Made by a program: the position numbers and the translations under genes. From Rhizobium sp. ASV8 (GTDB lineage Bacteria; Pseudomonadota; Alphaproteobacteria; Rhizobiales; Rhizobiaceae), in assembly GCF_016429255.1 (NCBI RefSeq), contig NZ_JAELUG010000005.1, forward strand, positions 61,549 through 125,548: a DNA stretch of 64,000 bases, read 5' to 3'. Below the pieces are notes generated by a model. That model was not told the origin of the DNA and did not search any database. It saw only the letters and a list, made by a program, of their open reading frames with translations. This document shows, one piece after another, positions 8,641 to 17,253 of the stretch. Every line of letters begins with the position of its first letter. Within the stretch, counting starts at the first letter, position 1.

Positions 8641-9861
8641 ATGTCGTCAAGTCATGGAAACAATGTAGCGCGCATCGTGAATGAGCCCGCTGATGCCGAA
8701 GCGGAAGCTCGGGAAGCAGGGGCATCCGCCGATGCTCCTGTCGCCGAAACGCGCGGCAACCCCGCCCCCGCCCAGGCTGCGCCGGCGTCTCCGGCCCCCG
8801 CGGCCCCACCGCCGCCGGAAAAGAAGCGGCGCAGCCTGGTTATGCCTATCGTCGTCGTTCTGGCGCTGGCAGGCGGCGGCTGGTACGGCTATGACTGGTG
8901 GACGAACGGCCGCTTCATGGTGTCCACAGACGACGCCTATATCGGTGGCGATATCGCAACCATCTCGCCGAAGGTTACGGGTTATGTGGCCAAGGTGAAT
9001 GTCGTCGCCAACCAGCAGGTCAAGGCAGGCGACGTGCTCGCCGTTCTCGACGATGGTGACTACAAGCTGGCGCTGGAGCAGGCGCAGGCTTCCTATGACA
9101 CCGAACAGCTTTCGCTCCATACCATCGATGCACAGATCGCTGCCGGCCAGGCCGCTCTTGCCCAGTCGCAGGCCCAGAAGGTTGCCCTCGACGCCACGGT
9201 TCGTGGCGCCCAGATCACCCAGACGCGCGCTGCTGAGTTGCAAGCCAAGTCGGTCGGCACCACGGCTGCCTTGGATAGCGCCAATATCGCGCTCGACCAA
9301 GCCAAGGCCAACCTGGTCGGCGGCGATGCCGCGATTGCTTCGGCGCAGGCGAACATCAACCTGCTGCAGGCTCAGCGCCGCCAGGCCGAAAGCACGATCA
9401 AGGGTCTTGCCGCTGCGCGTGACAAGGCCGCCCGCGACCTGTCGTTCACCGTGCTGAAGGCGCCCTATGACGGTATCGTCGGCAACCGCTCGGTTCAGGA
9501 AGGCGATCTCGTCTCTCCTGGGCAGAAGCTGATGGCGATCGTCCCGACCAAGCAGCTCTATATCGACGCGAACTTCAAGGAAACGCAGATCCAGCATCTG
9601 GTTCCCGGTTCCAAGGTCAATGTCCACGTCGATGCCTTCAGCGACCATCCGATCGTCGGCACCGTCGAGTCGATCTCGCCGGCTTCGGGCTCGGTCTTCT
9701 CGCTGCTGCCGCCGGAAAACGCGACAGGTAACTTCACCAAGATCATCCAGCGCGTGCCTGTTCGCATCGCATTGCCGCAGGATGCGCTCAATACCGGCCG
9801 TCTGCGCGCAGGACTCAGCGTCGTCGTCGACGTCGATACCCGCACGGCACCGGACAAGTAA
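8641..9861 (+). CDS. emrA: HlyD/EmrA-family membrane fusion (adaptor) subunit of a multidrug pump
   Basis: A 406-aa periplasmic adaptor linking an inner-membrane transporter to an outer-membrane channel. A long Ala/Pro/Glu-rich cytoplasmic tail (residues 1-65) precedes one membrane helix (about 66-84). Then come the first lipoyl half (around KVTGYVAKVNVVANQQVKAGD), a long alpha-helical hairpin rich in Ala and Gln (about 135-265), the second lipoyl half (KAPYDGIVGNRSVQEGDLVSPG) and a beta-barrel. This matches the EmrA/HlyD layout. The next gene, 26 bases on, is its EmrB partner, and a divergent TetR gene lies upstream. No outer-membrane TolC gene is nearby, so a genome-encoded one must be shared. 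Confidence 0.95.
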   Translation: MSSSHGNNVARIVNEPADAEAEAREAGASADAPVAETRGNPAPAQAAPASPAPAAPPPPEKKRRSLVMPIVVVLALAGGGWYGYDWWTNGRFMVSTDDAYIGGDIATISPKVTGYVAKVNVVANQQVKAGDVLAVLDDGDYKLALEQAQASYDTEQLSLHTIDAQIAAGQAALAQSQAQKVALDATVRGAQITQTRAAELQAKSVGTTAALDSANIALDQAKANLVGGDAAIASAQANINLLQAQRRQAESTIKGLAAARDKAARDLSFTVLKAPYDGIVGNRSVQEGDLVSPGQKLMAIVPTKQLYIDANFKETQIQHLVPGSKVNVHVDAFSDHPIVGTVESISPASGSVFSLLPPENATGNFTKIIQRVPVRIALPQDALNTGRLRAGLSVVVDVDTRTAPDK

Positions 9862-9887
9862 GCGATCAAGCTCGGGAGAGACGCGCC

Positions 9888-11498
9888 ATGTCGTCCGCCA
9901 GCACTACAGCCGGATCGCCTCTACGCGCGGCCGGCCCAGCCGCGCCAGCCGCGGCCGATCACATAGACCCGAAAAAGCTCATCGCCTTCCTGGCGATGGT
10001 GCTCGGTATGTTCATGTCGATTCTCGACATTCAGATCGTTTCGGCATCGCTCAGCGAAATCCAGGCCGGTCTCAGTGCCGGCTCGGATGAAATCGGCTGG
10101 GTTCAGACGGCCTATCTGATTGCCGAAGTCATCATGATCCCGCTGTCGGGAACGTTGGCGCGCATTATCTCGACGCGCTATCTGTTCGCGATTTCGGCCG
10201 CCGGCTTCACCGCGGCGAGCGCGCTTGCCGCGACCGCCACAAACATCGATCAGATGATCATTTACCGCGCCCTGCAGGGCTTCATCGGCGGCGGCATGAT
10301 CCCCTCGGTCTTTGCGGCTGCCTTCACGATCTTCCCGCCGTCCAAGCGCAACGTCGTTTCGCCGATCATCGGCCTGATTGCCACCCTTGCGCCGACCATC
10401 GGCCCGACCGTCGGCGGCTATCTCTCCAACGCCTTCTCCTGGCATTGGCTCTTCCTGGTCAACATTCCGCCGGGTATCGTCGTTGCCATCGTCACCTGGA
10501 ACTACATCGATTTCGACAAGCCCGAGCTGTCGCTGTTTAAGAAATTCGACTGGTGGGGCCTGATCTCGATGGGCGTTTTCCTCGGGGCGCTGGAATATGT
10601 GCTTGAGGAAGGCAATACCAACGACTGGTTCAACGACAACTTTATCGTTGCCGGCGCTATCGCCTCCGCCATCGGTGCGATCATCTTCTTCTACCGGGCC
10701 TTCACCGTCGATTTCCCCGTGGTGGATCTTAAAGCCTTCACGAACAAGAATTTCGCCTTCGGATCGATGTTCTCTTTCGTTATGGGTATTGGCCTTTATG
10801 GCCTGACCTATATCTATCCGCTCTTTCTCGCGCGTATTCGAGGCTACGATTCGCTGCAGATCGGCGAGACGATGTTCGTTTCGGGTCTCACCATGTTCTT
10901 CACGGCGCCGCTTGCCGGCTTCCTGGCGAGCAGGATCGATCTGCGCATTCTAATGATCATCGGGTTCACCAGCTTCTCGGCCGGTACCTACATCATGATG
11001 CACCTGACGGTCGATTGGGACTTCTGGGAACTGCTGATCCCGCAGATATTGCGCGGATTCGGCCTGATGCTCTGCATGGTGCCGATCAACAACATCGCGC
11101 TCGGAACCATGCCTCCCGCCCGTATGCGCGGCGCCTCCGGTCTGTTCAATCTGACGCGTAACCTTGGCGGCGCGGTCGGTCTTGCCATCATCAACACGCT
11201 GCTGACGAACAGGCAGGACCAACACTACTTCAACCTGCGCGACCATATTCATTGGGGCAGCCATGCCGCCGTTACCCAACTGAACAATATGGCCGCAAAC
11301 TTCAATGCGTCCGGCCTGGACGGACAGCAGGCTGCGCTGAAGCAGATGGTCAATATGGCGACGCGGCAGGCTGTCGTCATGTCGTTCGGCGACATCTTCC
11401 TGATGCTGACCGTGCTGTTCCTGGCGATGATCCTCGGTGTTCTCATGCTCAGCAAGCCGAGCGTGCCGGGCGGCGGCGGCGGTGGCGGCGGCCACTGA
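9888..11498 (+). CDS. emrB: EmrB/QacA-family (DHA2) drug:proton antiporter
   Basis: A 536-aa major facilitator superfamily exporter of the DHA2 branch with about 14 membrane helices. The first helix region contains AMVLGMFMSILDIQIVSAS, matching motif D1 of the family, and further on RALQGFIGGGMIPS and the motif C-like APTIGPTVGGYLS are visible. The C-terminus ends in a glycine-rich tail with a final His. GGGAGAG precedes the ATG. With EmrA it should export hydrophobic or cationic toxic compounds out of the cell; the actual substrate is unknown. Transcription stops at a strong terminator 33 bases after the stop. Confidence 0.95.
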   Translation: MSSASTTAGSPLRAAGPAAPAAADHIDPKKLIAFLAMVLGMFMSILDIQIVSASLSEIQAGLSAGSDEIGWVQTAYLIAEVIMIPLSGTLARIISTRYLFAISAAGFTAASALAATATNIDQMIIYRALQGFIGGGMIPSVFAAAFTIFPPSKRNVVSPIIGLIATLAPTIGPTVGGYLSNAFSWHWLFLVNIPPGIVVAIVTWNYIDFDKPELSLFKKFDWWGLISMGVFLGALEYVLEEGNTNDWFNDNFIVAGAIASAIGAIIFFYRAFTVDFPVVDLKAFTNKNFAFGSMFSFVMGIGLYGLTYIYPLFLARIRGYDSLQIGETMFVSGLTMFFTAPLAGFLASRIDLRILMIIGFTSFSAGTYIMMHLTVDWDFWELLIPQILRGFGLMLCMVPINNIALGTMPPARMRGASGLFNLTRNLGGAVGLAIINTLLTNRQDQHYFNLRDHIHWGSHAAVTQLNNMAANFNASGLDGQQAALKQMVNMATRQAVVMSFGDIFLMLTVLFLAMILGVLMLSKPSVPGGGGGGGGH

Positions 11499-11530
11499 CA
11501 AGCCGGTTTAAAAGAATGCTCCCAAGGCAT

Positions 11531-11558
11531 GGCCCCTCCTCGTGAGGGGCCTTTTTTA
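11531..11558 (+). terminator. intrinsic terminator of emrAB
   Basis: GGCCCCTC / GAGGGGCC 8-bp stem with a five-base loop followed by six T residues. Confidence 0.92.
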
Positions 11559-11593
11559 TTTCCAGCCAAGACGAAAATGCCGGCGCCGGAAAA

Positions 11594-11615
11594 TTCTGAT
11601 TTACGTACATCAGAA
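11594..11615. promoter_or_regulatory. operator-like palindrome before the xylose LacI gene
   Basis: Arms TTCTGAT and ATCAGAA flank the inner palindrome TACGTA, with only one mismatched pair over 22 bases. It lies 31 bases upstream of the LacI-type start and so probably in the promoter of the lacI-xylB-xylA unit, as expected for an autoregulatory operator. Confidence 0.65.
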
Positions 11616-11646
11616 ATCGCAGTAAGGGTTTGTGCAGGAGGAGCCG

Positions 11647-12672
11647 ATGAGACCGACCGTGCATGACATCGCCGCTGCCGCAGGCGTCAGCCTCGCCACC
11701 GTGGACCGCGTCTTGAACCAGCGGCCGGGCGTACGGCTGGTCACGCGCGAGAAGGTGGAGGAGGCCATCCGCCAGATCGGTTACATCCGCGATGTCGCCG
11801 CCGCCAACTTGGCCAAGGGGCGCGTCTATCCCCTCGTTTTCATTGTACCAACAGGCGACAATTCCTTCATGCACGGCCTGCGTTCCGAGGTGCATCACGC
11901 GACCTTGCGCGCGAGCATAGAGCGCACGGATATCCGCATCGTCGAAGTGCCGGCTTTCGATGTGCCGGCGCTTGTTGCCGCGCTCGACGCATTGCAGGGA
12001 CGGGACATTGCCGGCGTTGCTCTGGTGGCGACCGACGCACCGGAGGTTAGGGCGGCGGTCGACCGTCTGGTGTCGGAGCGCATCCCTGTCGTCACGCTGG
12101 TTTCCGATCTCACCGATTCTACCAGGCATCACTATGCCGGTATCGACAATATCGCTGCCGGTCGCACCGCCGCCCGGTTGCTCGGGCGGTTCCTGGGGGG
12201 GCGCGAGGGCTATCTTACCGTTCTTGCCGGCTCCATGCTGGTGCGCGACCATCGCGAGCGTCTGCAGGGTTTTTCGGCTGTCATGGCGGCGGAATTTCCC
12301 AGGCTGCGGTTGCTGCCGGTCCTGGAAGGGCGCGACGATCCCGAGCGGACGAAATCGCTTGTTTCCAAGGCGCTGTCCGAAAACAAGGACATTATCGGCA
12401 TCTACAGCCTCGGCGCCGGCAATAGAGGTCTGATCGCAGCCTTGAAGGCCGTTCGGCCCGCGCGCGAGTTGACCGTTGTCGCGCATGAACTCACGCAGCA
12501 TACGCGCGCGGCACTGCAGGACGGCACCATCGATGCCGTTCTCAATCAGGATGCCGGCCATGAGGTGCGCAGCGCCATCCGCGTCATGAAAGCGACCGCC
12601 GATGGCCAGGCCGTCATCGCCGATCAGGAGCGCATCCGTCTCGACATTTTCTTGAAGGACAATCTGCCCTGA
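11647..12672 (+). CDS. LacI-family regulator of the xylose genes
   Basis: A 341-aa LacI-type regulator with the N-terminal helix-turn-helix (TVHDIAAAAGVSLATVDRVL, residues 4-23) and a periplasmic-binding-protein-like sugar-binding domain from about residue 60. The ATG at 11647 is preceded by AGGAGG, whereas the in-frame GTG at 11632 lies before that ribosome site. It reads in the same direction as xylB, 36 bases on, so the regulator is probably cotranscribed with the enzymes. A xylose-responsive repressor is an inference from position; the ligand is not proven. Confidence 0.93.
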   Translation: MRPTVHDIAAAAGVSLATVDRVLNQRPGVRLVTREKVEEAIRQIGYIRDVAAANLAKGRVYPLVFIVPTGDNSFMHGLRSEVHHATLRASIERTDIRIVEVPAFDVPALVAALDALQGRDIAGVALVATDAPEVRAAVDRLVSERIPVVTLVSDLTDSTRHHYAGIDNIAAGRTAARLLGRFLGGREGYLTVLAGSMLVRDHRERLQGFSAVMAAEFPRLRLLPVLEGRDDPERTKSLVSKALSENKDIIGIYSLGAGNRGLIAALKAVRPARELTVVAHELTQHTRAALQDGTIDAVLNQDAGHEVRSAIRVMKATADGQAVIADQERIRLDIFLKDNLP

Positions 12673-12708
12673 CATTCGCAGGCGGCAGAGCACAGGGAGT
12701 ACCATCTG

Positions 12709-14166
12709 ATGTATTTGGGTCTCGATCTCGGAACGTCCGGCGTCAAAGCGATGCTGATCGACGGCAATCAGAAGATCATCGGTTCCGCCCATGGCGATCT
12801 CGATGTCTCGCGTCCGCATCCCGGCTGGTCGGAGCAGGATCCCGCACACTGGATCCGCGCGACCGAAGACGCGGTTGCCGGGCTAAAGGCGGCGCATCCT
12901 AGGGAATTGGCGGCGGTGCGCGGTATCGGCCTTTCCGGCCAGATGCATGGCGCGACGCTGCTCGACGCCGATGACAAGGTGCTGCGCCCCTGCATCTTGT
13001 GGAACGACACCCGCAGCTACCATGAGGCTGCCGCGCTCGACGCTGATCCACGCTTCCGCGCGCTGACCGGCAACATCGTCTTCCCCGGATTTACGGCGCC
13101 GAAGCTTGCATGGGTTGCCAAGCACGAGCCTGATATTTTCTCCAAGGTGCGCTGGGTATTGCTGCCGAAGGACTATCTGCGTCTTTGGCTGACGGGCGAA
13201 CACATGTCGGAAATGTCCGACTCTGCCGGCACGTCCTGGCTCGACACCGGCAAGCGCAAGTGGTCCTCCGAGCTGTTGGCAGCGACCGATCTCGATGAGA
13301 AGCAGATGCCGACGCTGGTCGAGGGCACCGAGGTCGCCGGCAAGCTGCGCGGCGAACTCGCTTCGAAATGGGGTATTGGCGGCGACGTCGTCGTTGCCGG
13401 CGGCGCAGGGGACAACGCAGCTTCGGCCTGCGGCATGGGGACGGTCAGCCATGGCGCCGCCTTCGTTTCGCTCGGAACGTCTGGCGTGCTCTTTGCCGCC
13501 AACGGTTCCTACCTGCCGAAGCCGGAAAGCGCTGTCCATGCCTTCTGTCATGCGCTCCCGAATACCTGGCACCAGATGGGCGTCATTCTCTCGGCAACCG
13601 ATGCGCTCAACTGGCACTCGCATGTGACGGGCAAGTCTGCCGCCGAACTCACCACCGAGCTTGGCGATACGCTGAAGGCGCCGACGAGCGTCACCTTCCT
13701 TCCCTATCTCTCGGGCGAGCGTACGCCGCATAATGATGCGAAGATCCGTGGCGCCTTCATCGGTCTCGGCCATGAAAGCGGTCGCGCCGTGTTGACGCAG
13801 GCCGTGCTCGAAGGTGTGTCCTTCGCCATTCGCGACAATCTGGAAGCGCTCCGTTCTGCCGGCACCGATATTGCGCGCGTCACCGCCATCGGCGGCGGGT
13901 CGCGTTCCCGTTACTGGTTGGCCTCGATCGCCACTGCGCTCGGCGTGCCTGTGGATTTGCCGGCGGACGGGGATTTCGGCGCGGCTTTCGGCGCTGCGCG
14001 TCTCGGGCTGATTGCGGCGACAAGCGCCGACCCCGTTGCCGTTTGCACCCCGCCCGAGACGGCCGGCACGATCGATCCCGTGACATCGCTGACGGATGTG
14101 TATGCCGATGCCTACAAGCGCTATCGGGCAGTGTATCCGGCGATCAAGCCGCTGTCGGCGCACTGA
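12709..14166 (+). CDS. xylB: xylulokinase
   Basis: Phosphorylates D-xylulose to xylulose 5-phosphate, which enters the pentose phosphate pathway. The 485-aa protein is a FGGY-family kinase: the first phosphate-binding motif is GLDLGTSGVKAML at residues 3-15, GLSGQMHG is seen near residue 75, and the C-terminal half has AIGGGSRSRYWLASIATALG. Length is normal for XylB. It sits between the LacI regulator and xylA in one direction, with CAGGGAG before the ATG. Confidence 0.97.
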   Translation: MYLGLDLGTSGVKAMLIDGNQKIIGSAHGDLDVSRPHPGWSEQDPAHWIRATEDAVAGLKAAHPRELAAVRGIGLSGQMHGATLLDADDKVLRPCILWNDTRSYHEAAALDADPRFRALTGNIVFPGFTAPKLAWVAKHEPDIFSKVRWVLLPKDYLRLWLTGEHMSEMSDSAGTSWLDTGKRKWSSELLAATDLDEKQMPTLVEGTEVAGKLRGELASKWGIGGDVVVAGGAGDNAASACGMGTVSHGAAFVSLGTSGVLFAANGSYLPKPESAVHAFCHALPNTWHQMGVILSATDALNWHSHVTGKSAAELTTELGDTLKAPTSVTFLPYLSGERTPHNDAKIRGAFIGLGHESGRAVLTQAVLEGVSFAIRDNLEALRSAGTDIARVTAIGGGSRSRYWLASIATALGVPVDLPADGDFGAAFGAARLGLIAATSADPVAVCTPPETAGTIDPVTSLTDVYADAYKRYRAVYPAIKPLSAH

Positions 14167-14181
14167 AATGGCGTGCGTGTG

Positions 14182-14288
14182 AGCCCCTCATCCGCCCTGT
14201 CTTCTTCCCGTCGGTACGGGGAGAGGGGGGATGGGCGTACCGCTCTCCCTGTCACCCGCAAGCGGGGAGGGGGCCAGGGTGAGGAGCA
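14182..14288. repeat. composite palindromic intergenic repeat
   Basis: In the xylB-xylA gap, CCCCTCATCC at one end mirrors GGGTGAGGAGC at the other. Inside are two hairpins, CCCGT-CGGT-ACGGG and CCCGC-AA-GCGGG, separated by purine-rich GGGGAGAGG blocks. This resembles an abundant alphaproteobacterial extragenic palindrome. In the transcript it could fold and affect relative xylB/xylA expression. Confidence 0.7.
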
Positions 14289-14341
14289 ACGCCGTTTGAA
14301 ACGAACAACAATACCGAAATACCAACCTGAGGAGACAAGAC

Positions 14342-15652
14342 ATGAGCGCCGGATTTTTTGGTGACATCAGCAAGGTGAAATACGAAGGCCCCGACAGCAC
14401 CAATCCGCTGGCCTTCCGTTACTACAACAAGGACGAAGTCGTTGCGGGCAAGCGGATGGAAGAGCATCTGCGCTTCGCCGTCGCCTATTGGCATACGTTT
14501 ACCTGGCCGGGCGGCGACCCCTTCGGGGGCCAGACCTTCCTGCGTCCCTGGTTCAACGAGACGATGGAAGCCGCCAAGCTGAAGGCTGACGTCGCCTTCG
14601 AATTCTTCACTCTCCTCGGCTCGCCCTACTACTGCTTCCACGATGCCGACGTGCGTCCGGAAGGCAAGAATTTTGCCGAGAATACCAAGAACCTCAACGA
14701 GATCGTCGATTACTTCGCCAGGAAGCAGGCCGATACCGGCGTAAAGCTGCTTTGGGGCACGGCAAACCTCTTCTCCAACCGCCGCTTCATGTCGGGTGCT
14801 GCCACCAATCCGGATCCGGACGTCTTCGCTTTCTCGGCCGCGACCGTGAAGACCTGCATGGATGCGACGCATAAGCTCGGCGGCGAAAACTACGTCCTCT
14901 GGGGCGGTCGCGAAGGCTACGAGACGCTGCTCAACACGGATCTGAAGCGCGAACTGGACCAGATGGGCCGTTTCCTCAATCTCGTCGTCGAGTACAAGCA
15001 CAAGATCGGCTTCAAGGGCACGATCCTGATCGAGCCGAAGCCGCAGGAGCCCACCAAGCACCAGTACGACTATGACGTTGCCACGGTCTACGGCTTCCTC
15101 AAGAAGTATGGTCTTGAGAATGAAGTGAAGGTCAATATCGAGCAGGGCCATGCGATCCTCGCCGGCCATTCCTTCGAGCACGAACTGGCGCTTGCCAATG
15201 CGCTCGGCATCTTCGGCTCCATCGACATGAACCGCAATGACTACCAGTCCGGCTGGGACACCGACCAGTTCCCGAACAATGTTCCGGAAATGACGCTGGC
15301 TTACTACCAGGTTCTGGCAGGCGGCGGCTTCAAGACCGGCGGCACGAACTTCGACGCCAAGTTGCGCCGTCAGTCGCTCGATCCCGCGGACCTGCTCATC
15401 GGCCATATCGGCGGCATGGATTGCTGCGCCCGCGGCCTGAAGGCGGCTGCCAAGATGATCGAGGACAAGGCGCTCTCCAAGCCGCTCGCCGACCGTTATG
15501 CCGGCTGGGATTCGGCCGAGGGCCAGAAGCTGCTGCGCGGCGAATATTCGCTCGACCAGATCGCCCAGTGGGTCGAAACCAAGGACGTCAACCCGCAGCC
15601 GAAGTCCGGCAAGCAGGAGCTCCTCGAAAACATCGTCAATCGTTACGTTTGA
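14342..15652 (+). CDS. xylA: xylose isomerase
   Basis: Converts D-xylose to D-xylulose using two divalent metal ions. The 436-aa length fits the longer class II XylA group. Active-site segments are intact: [10 protein letters not shown] (catalytic His), the metal-ligand region [33 protein letters not shown] and [30 protein letters not shown]-type Shine-Dalgarno sequence precedes the ATG. It completes the LacI-xylB-xylA unit. Its stop codon overlaps the end of the convergent VOC gene by ten bases. Confidence 0.98.
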   Translation: MSAGFFGDISKVKYEGPDSTNPLAFRYYNKDEVVAGKRMEEHLRFAVAYWHTFTWPGGDPFGGQTFLRPWFNETMEAAKLKADVAFEFFTLLGSPYYCFHDADVRPEGKNFAENTKNLNEIVDYFARKQADTGVKLLWGTANLFSNRRFMSGAATNPDPDVFAFSAATVKTCMDATHKLGGENYVLWGGREGYETLLNTDLKRELDQMGRFLNLVVEYKHKIGFKGTILIEPKPQEPTKHQYDYDVATVYGFLKKYGLENEVKVNIEQGHAILAGHSFEHELALANALGIFGSIDMNRNDYQSGWDTDQFPNNVPEMTLAYYQVLAGGGFKTGGTNFDAKLRRQSLDPADLLIGHIGGMDCCARGLKAAAKMIEDKALSKPLADRYAGWDSAEGQKLLRGEYSLDQIAQWVETKDVNPQPKSGKQELLENIVNRYV

Positions 15653-16050
15653 TCGACATGGTCTGGAGGCGGTGGTCCATCGCCTCCAGACTTCTGCCTG
15701 AAGGCTCGGCTGGAAATGGATATGGAGTTTCCGGAAGGGTCTTTGGCATTGGCGAAGGCATAGCCATCGGCTTGATGGATAGGGCCGAATTCAAGCCCCT
15801 TTTCTGAACATCTCGCGCGGAATGCTTCGACATGTTCGACATCGAAGACCAGCTTTACCAACGACTGGCCCATCTTCTGAGCTTTCCCCGCCGGATGGAT
15901 CATCAGGTTGGCGCCGCCATCCGATGTCAGCAGTTCAACGATCCGATCGCCCTCCAGACGGAGCGGCGTGAACCCGAAATGCGTCACGTAAAAGCGGATC
16001 GTTGCTTCGACATCGCGGACATAGAGCGTAATTCTACAGAGTGGCATCAC
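15643..16050 (-). CDS. VOC (glyoxalase/bleomycin-resistance) superfamily protein
   Basis: A 135-aa single-domain VOC protein starting [21 protein letters not shown], with the usual beta-alpha-beta-beta-beta repeats and the ending [12 protein letters not shown] typical of the fold. The reaction is unknown; members include glyoxalases, dioxygenases and antibiotic-binding proteins. The last about 15 residues (Gly/Pro/Asp-rich) fall beyond the normal fold and are encoded by the hairpin that terminates xylA, so the tail may be a by-product of overlapping genes. The second Met (16047) is an equally good start. Confidence 0.88.
   Translation of the reverse strand: MMPLCRITLYVRDVEATIRFYVTHFGFTPLRLEGDRIVELLTSDGGANLMIHPAGKAQKMGQSLVKLVFDVEHVEAFRARCSEKGLEFGPIHQADGYAFANAKDPSGNSISISSRAFRQKSGGDGPPPPDHVDQT
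15661..15691 (+). terminator. xylA terminator-like hairpin inside the VOC coding end
   Basis: Perfect 11-bp stem GTCTGGAGGCG / CGCCTCCAGAC with a nine-base loop, nine bases after the xylA stop and inside the 3' coding end of the opposing VOC gene. Only a short T-rich stretch follows. Confidence 0.65.
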
Positions 16051-16059
16051 TGCACGCGC

Positions 16060-17085
16060 CTATCTGCGGCCACGTGCCGGCGGCGCAACCGAGTTTCGCA
16101 CCACGAGGTCCGGCCGCAGAAGGATTTCCGTCTCGGGCGGCTCCCCATTCGAAAGCAGTTCGAGCAGCAAAGCCATCGCGTGCTTGCCGATGGCCGTGCG
16201 AGGTTGCCGGATCGTCGTCAGCGACGGCGTCATGAAGACGGCTTGCGGCACGTCGTCGAAGCCGGTCACCGAGAAATCCTCGGGGATATCGTAGCCACGC
16301 GCCTTCAGGGCGATCATCACGCCGATCGCCGTCTGGTCGTTAACGCACATGAAGGCTGTCGGCAGCGTGTCACGCATGAAGAGCTGCTCGACGGCCAGCC
16401 GCCCGCTTTCGATGGTGCCATCGCCGTCGAGCACGATGCGCAGGTCATGGCCGATGCCGGCTGCGTCCATTCCGGTTTCATAACCCACGCGCCGGCGGCT
16501 ATAGGCGAGGCGGGTGCGGGAATCGCCGATGAACGCGATCTTGCGGTGGCCCTCGGCAATCAGCAGGTCGACAGCCTTGCGCGCGCCGGCGATATCGTCG
16601 ACGCCGACATAGGGAATGCCGCCGTTGAAGACCGGCTCGAAGACGCCAACGCTCGGCGGCAGCCGCGCCGTCATCGTCTGATGTCCGAAGGGCAAGATGC
16701 CGGTAAAGAGGATCAGTCCCGCCGCCTGGTTCGAGTTCAGGAATTTCAGATACTCGAGCCCGCGTTGCGCGTCGTTCTGCGTGTGGCCGATAAGAACGCC
16801 ATAGCCGTGCGAACGGGCCTCGTTCTCCAGGCCGATCAGAATATTGGAGAAGTTCGGGTCGCCGATATCGGGTGCGACGACGAGAATCATGTTGGAACGG
16901 CCGAGCCTCAGGCTGCGGGCCATGGCGTTGGTCGTATAGCCAGTGACGGCGATGGCCTGATTGACCTTCAACCGCGTGGAATTGGCGACTTTCTCTGGTG
17001 TATGGATTGCCCGCGAGACCGTTGCGATGGAAACATTGGCAATGCGGGCGACGTCTTCGATAGTTGCGGGCGTGGAATTCGACAC
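16060..17085 (-). CDS. LacI-family regulator of the divergent sugar ABC operon
   Basis: A 341-aa LacI-type repressor. The GTG at 17085 is chosen because it puts the helix-turn-helix (TIEDVARIANVSIATVSRAI) at residues 8-27 as usual; the longer frame to 17178 would add 31 unrelated residues. The rest is a sugar-binding domain ending before PPARGRR. It diverges from an RbsA-type ABC operon. Two TGTAAA-N2-TTTACA palindromes between the genes are its probable operators. The inducer is unknown, probably the sugar imported by the neighbouring transporter. Confidence 0.93.
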   Translation of the reverse strand: MSNSTPATIEDVARIANVSIATVSRAIHTPEKVANSTRLKVNQAIAVTGYTTNAMARSLRLGRSNMILVVAPDIGDPNFSNILIGLENEARSHGYGVLIGHTQNDAQRGLEYLKFLNSNQAAGLILFTGILPFGHQTMTARLPPSVGVFEPVFNGGIPYVGVDDIAGARKAVDLLIAEGHRKIAFIGDSRTRLAYSRRRVGYETGMDAAGIGHDLRIVLDGDGTIESGRLAVEQLFMRDTLPTAFMCVNDQTAIGVMIALKARGYDIPEDFSVTGFDDVPQAVFMTPSLTTIRQPRTAIGKHAMALLLELLSNGEPPETEILLRPDLVVRNSVAPPARGRR

Positions 17086-17181
17086 TGCGCTCTGCCTTGG
17101 GGTCTCGTCTCGGGGCTGGAGACTACACAGACTTACGTGGAGGTCAAAGGTAACCGCGAAATTTTGTACGATATCCAATGA

Positions 17182-17195
17182 TGTAAACCTTTACA
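17182..17195. promoter_or_regulatory. LacI operator candidate, upstream copy
   Basis: TGTAAA-CC-TTTACA inverted repeat between the divergent LacI and ABC genes. Its centre is 21 bases from that of the next copy, about two helical turns. Confidence 0.78.
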
Positions 17196-17200
17196 CCATG

Positions 17201-17218
17201 TATGTAAAGGTTTACATA
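17201..17218. promoter_or_regulatory. LacI operator candidate, downstream copy
   Basis: TATGTAAAGGTTTACATA is an 8-2-8 perfect inverted repeat 36 bases before the ABC start, with the same arms as the copy at 17182. Confidence 0.8.
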
Positions 17219-17253
17219 CCGTGGAAAGCGGGTGGGACCGCAGGGAGGATTCT

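Noticed and set aside
11449..12849. 466-aa reverse-strand frame across the xylose regulator
   Set aside because: Antisense to the LacI gene and overlapping the emrB end and the terminator at 11531.
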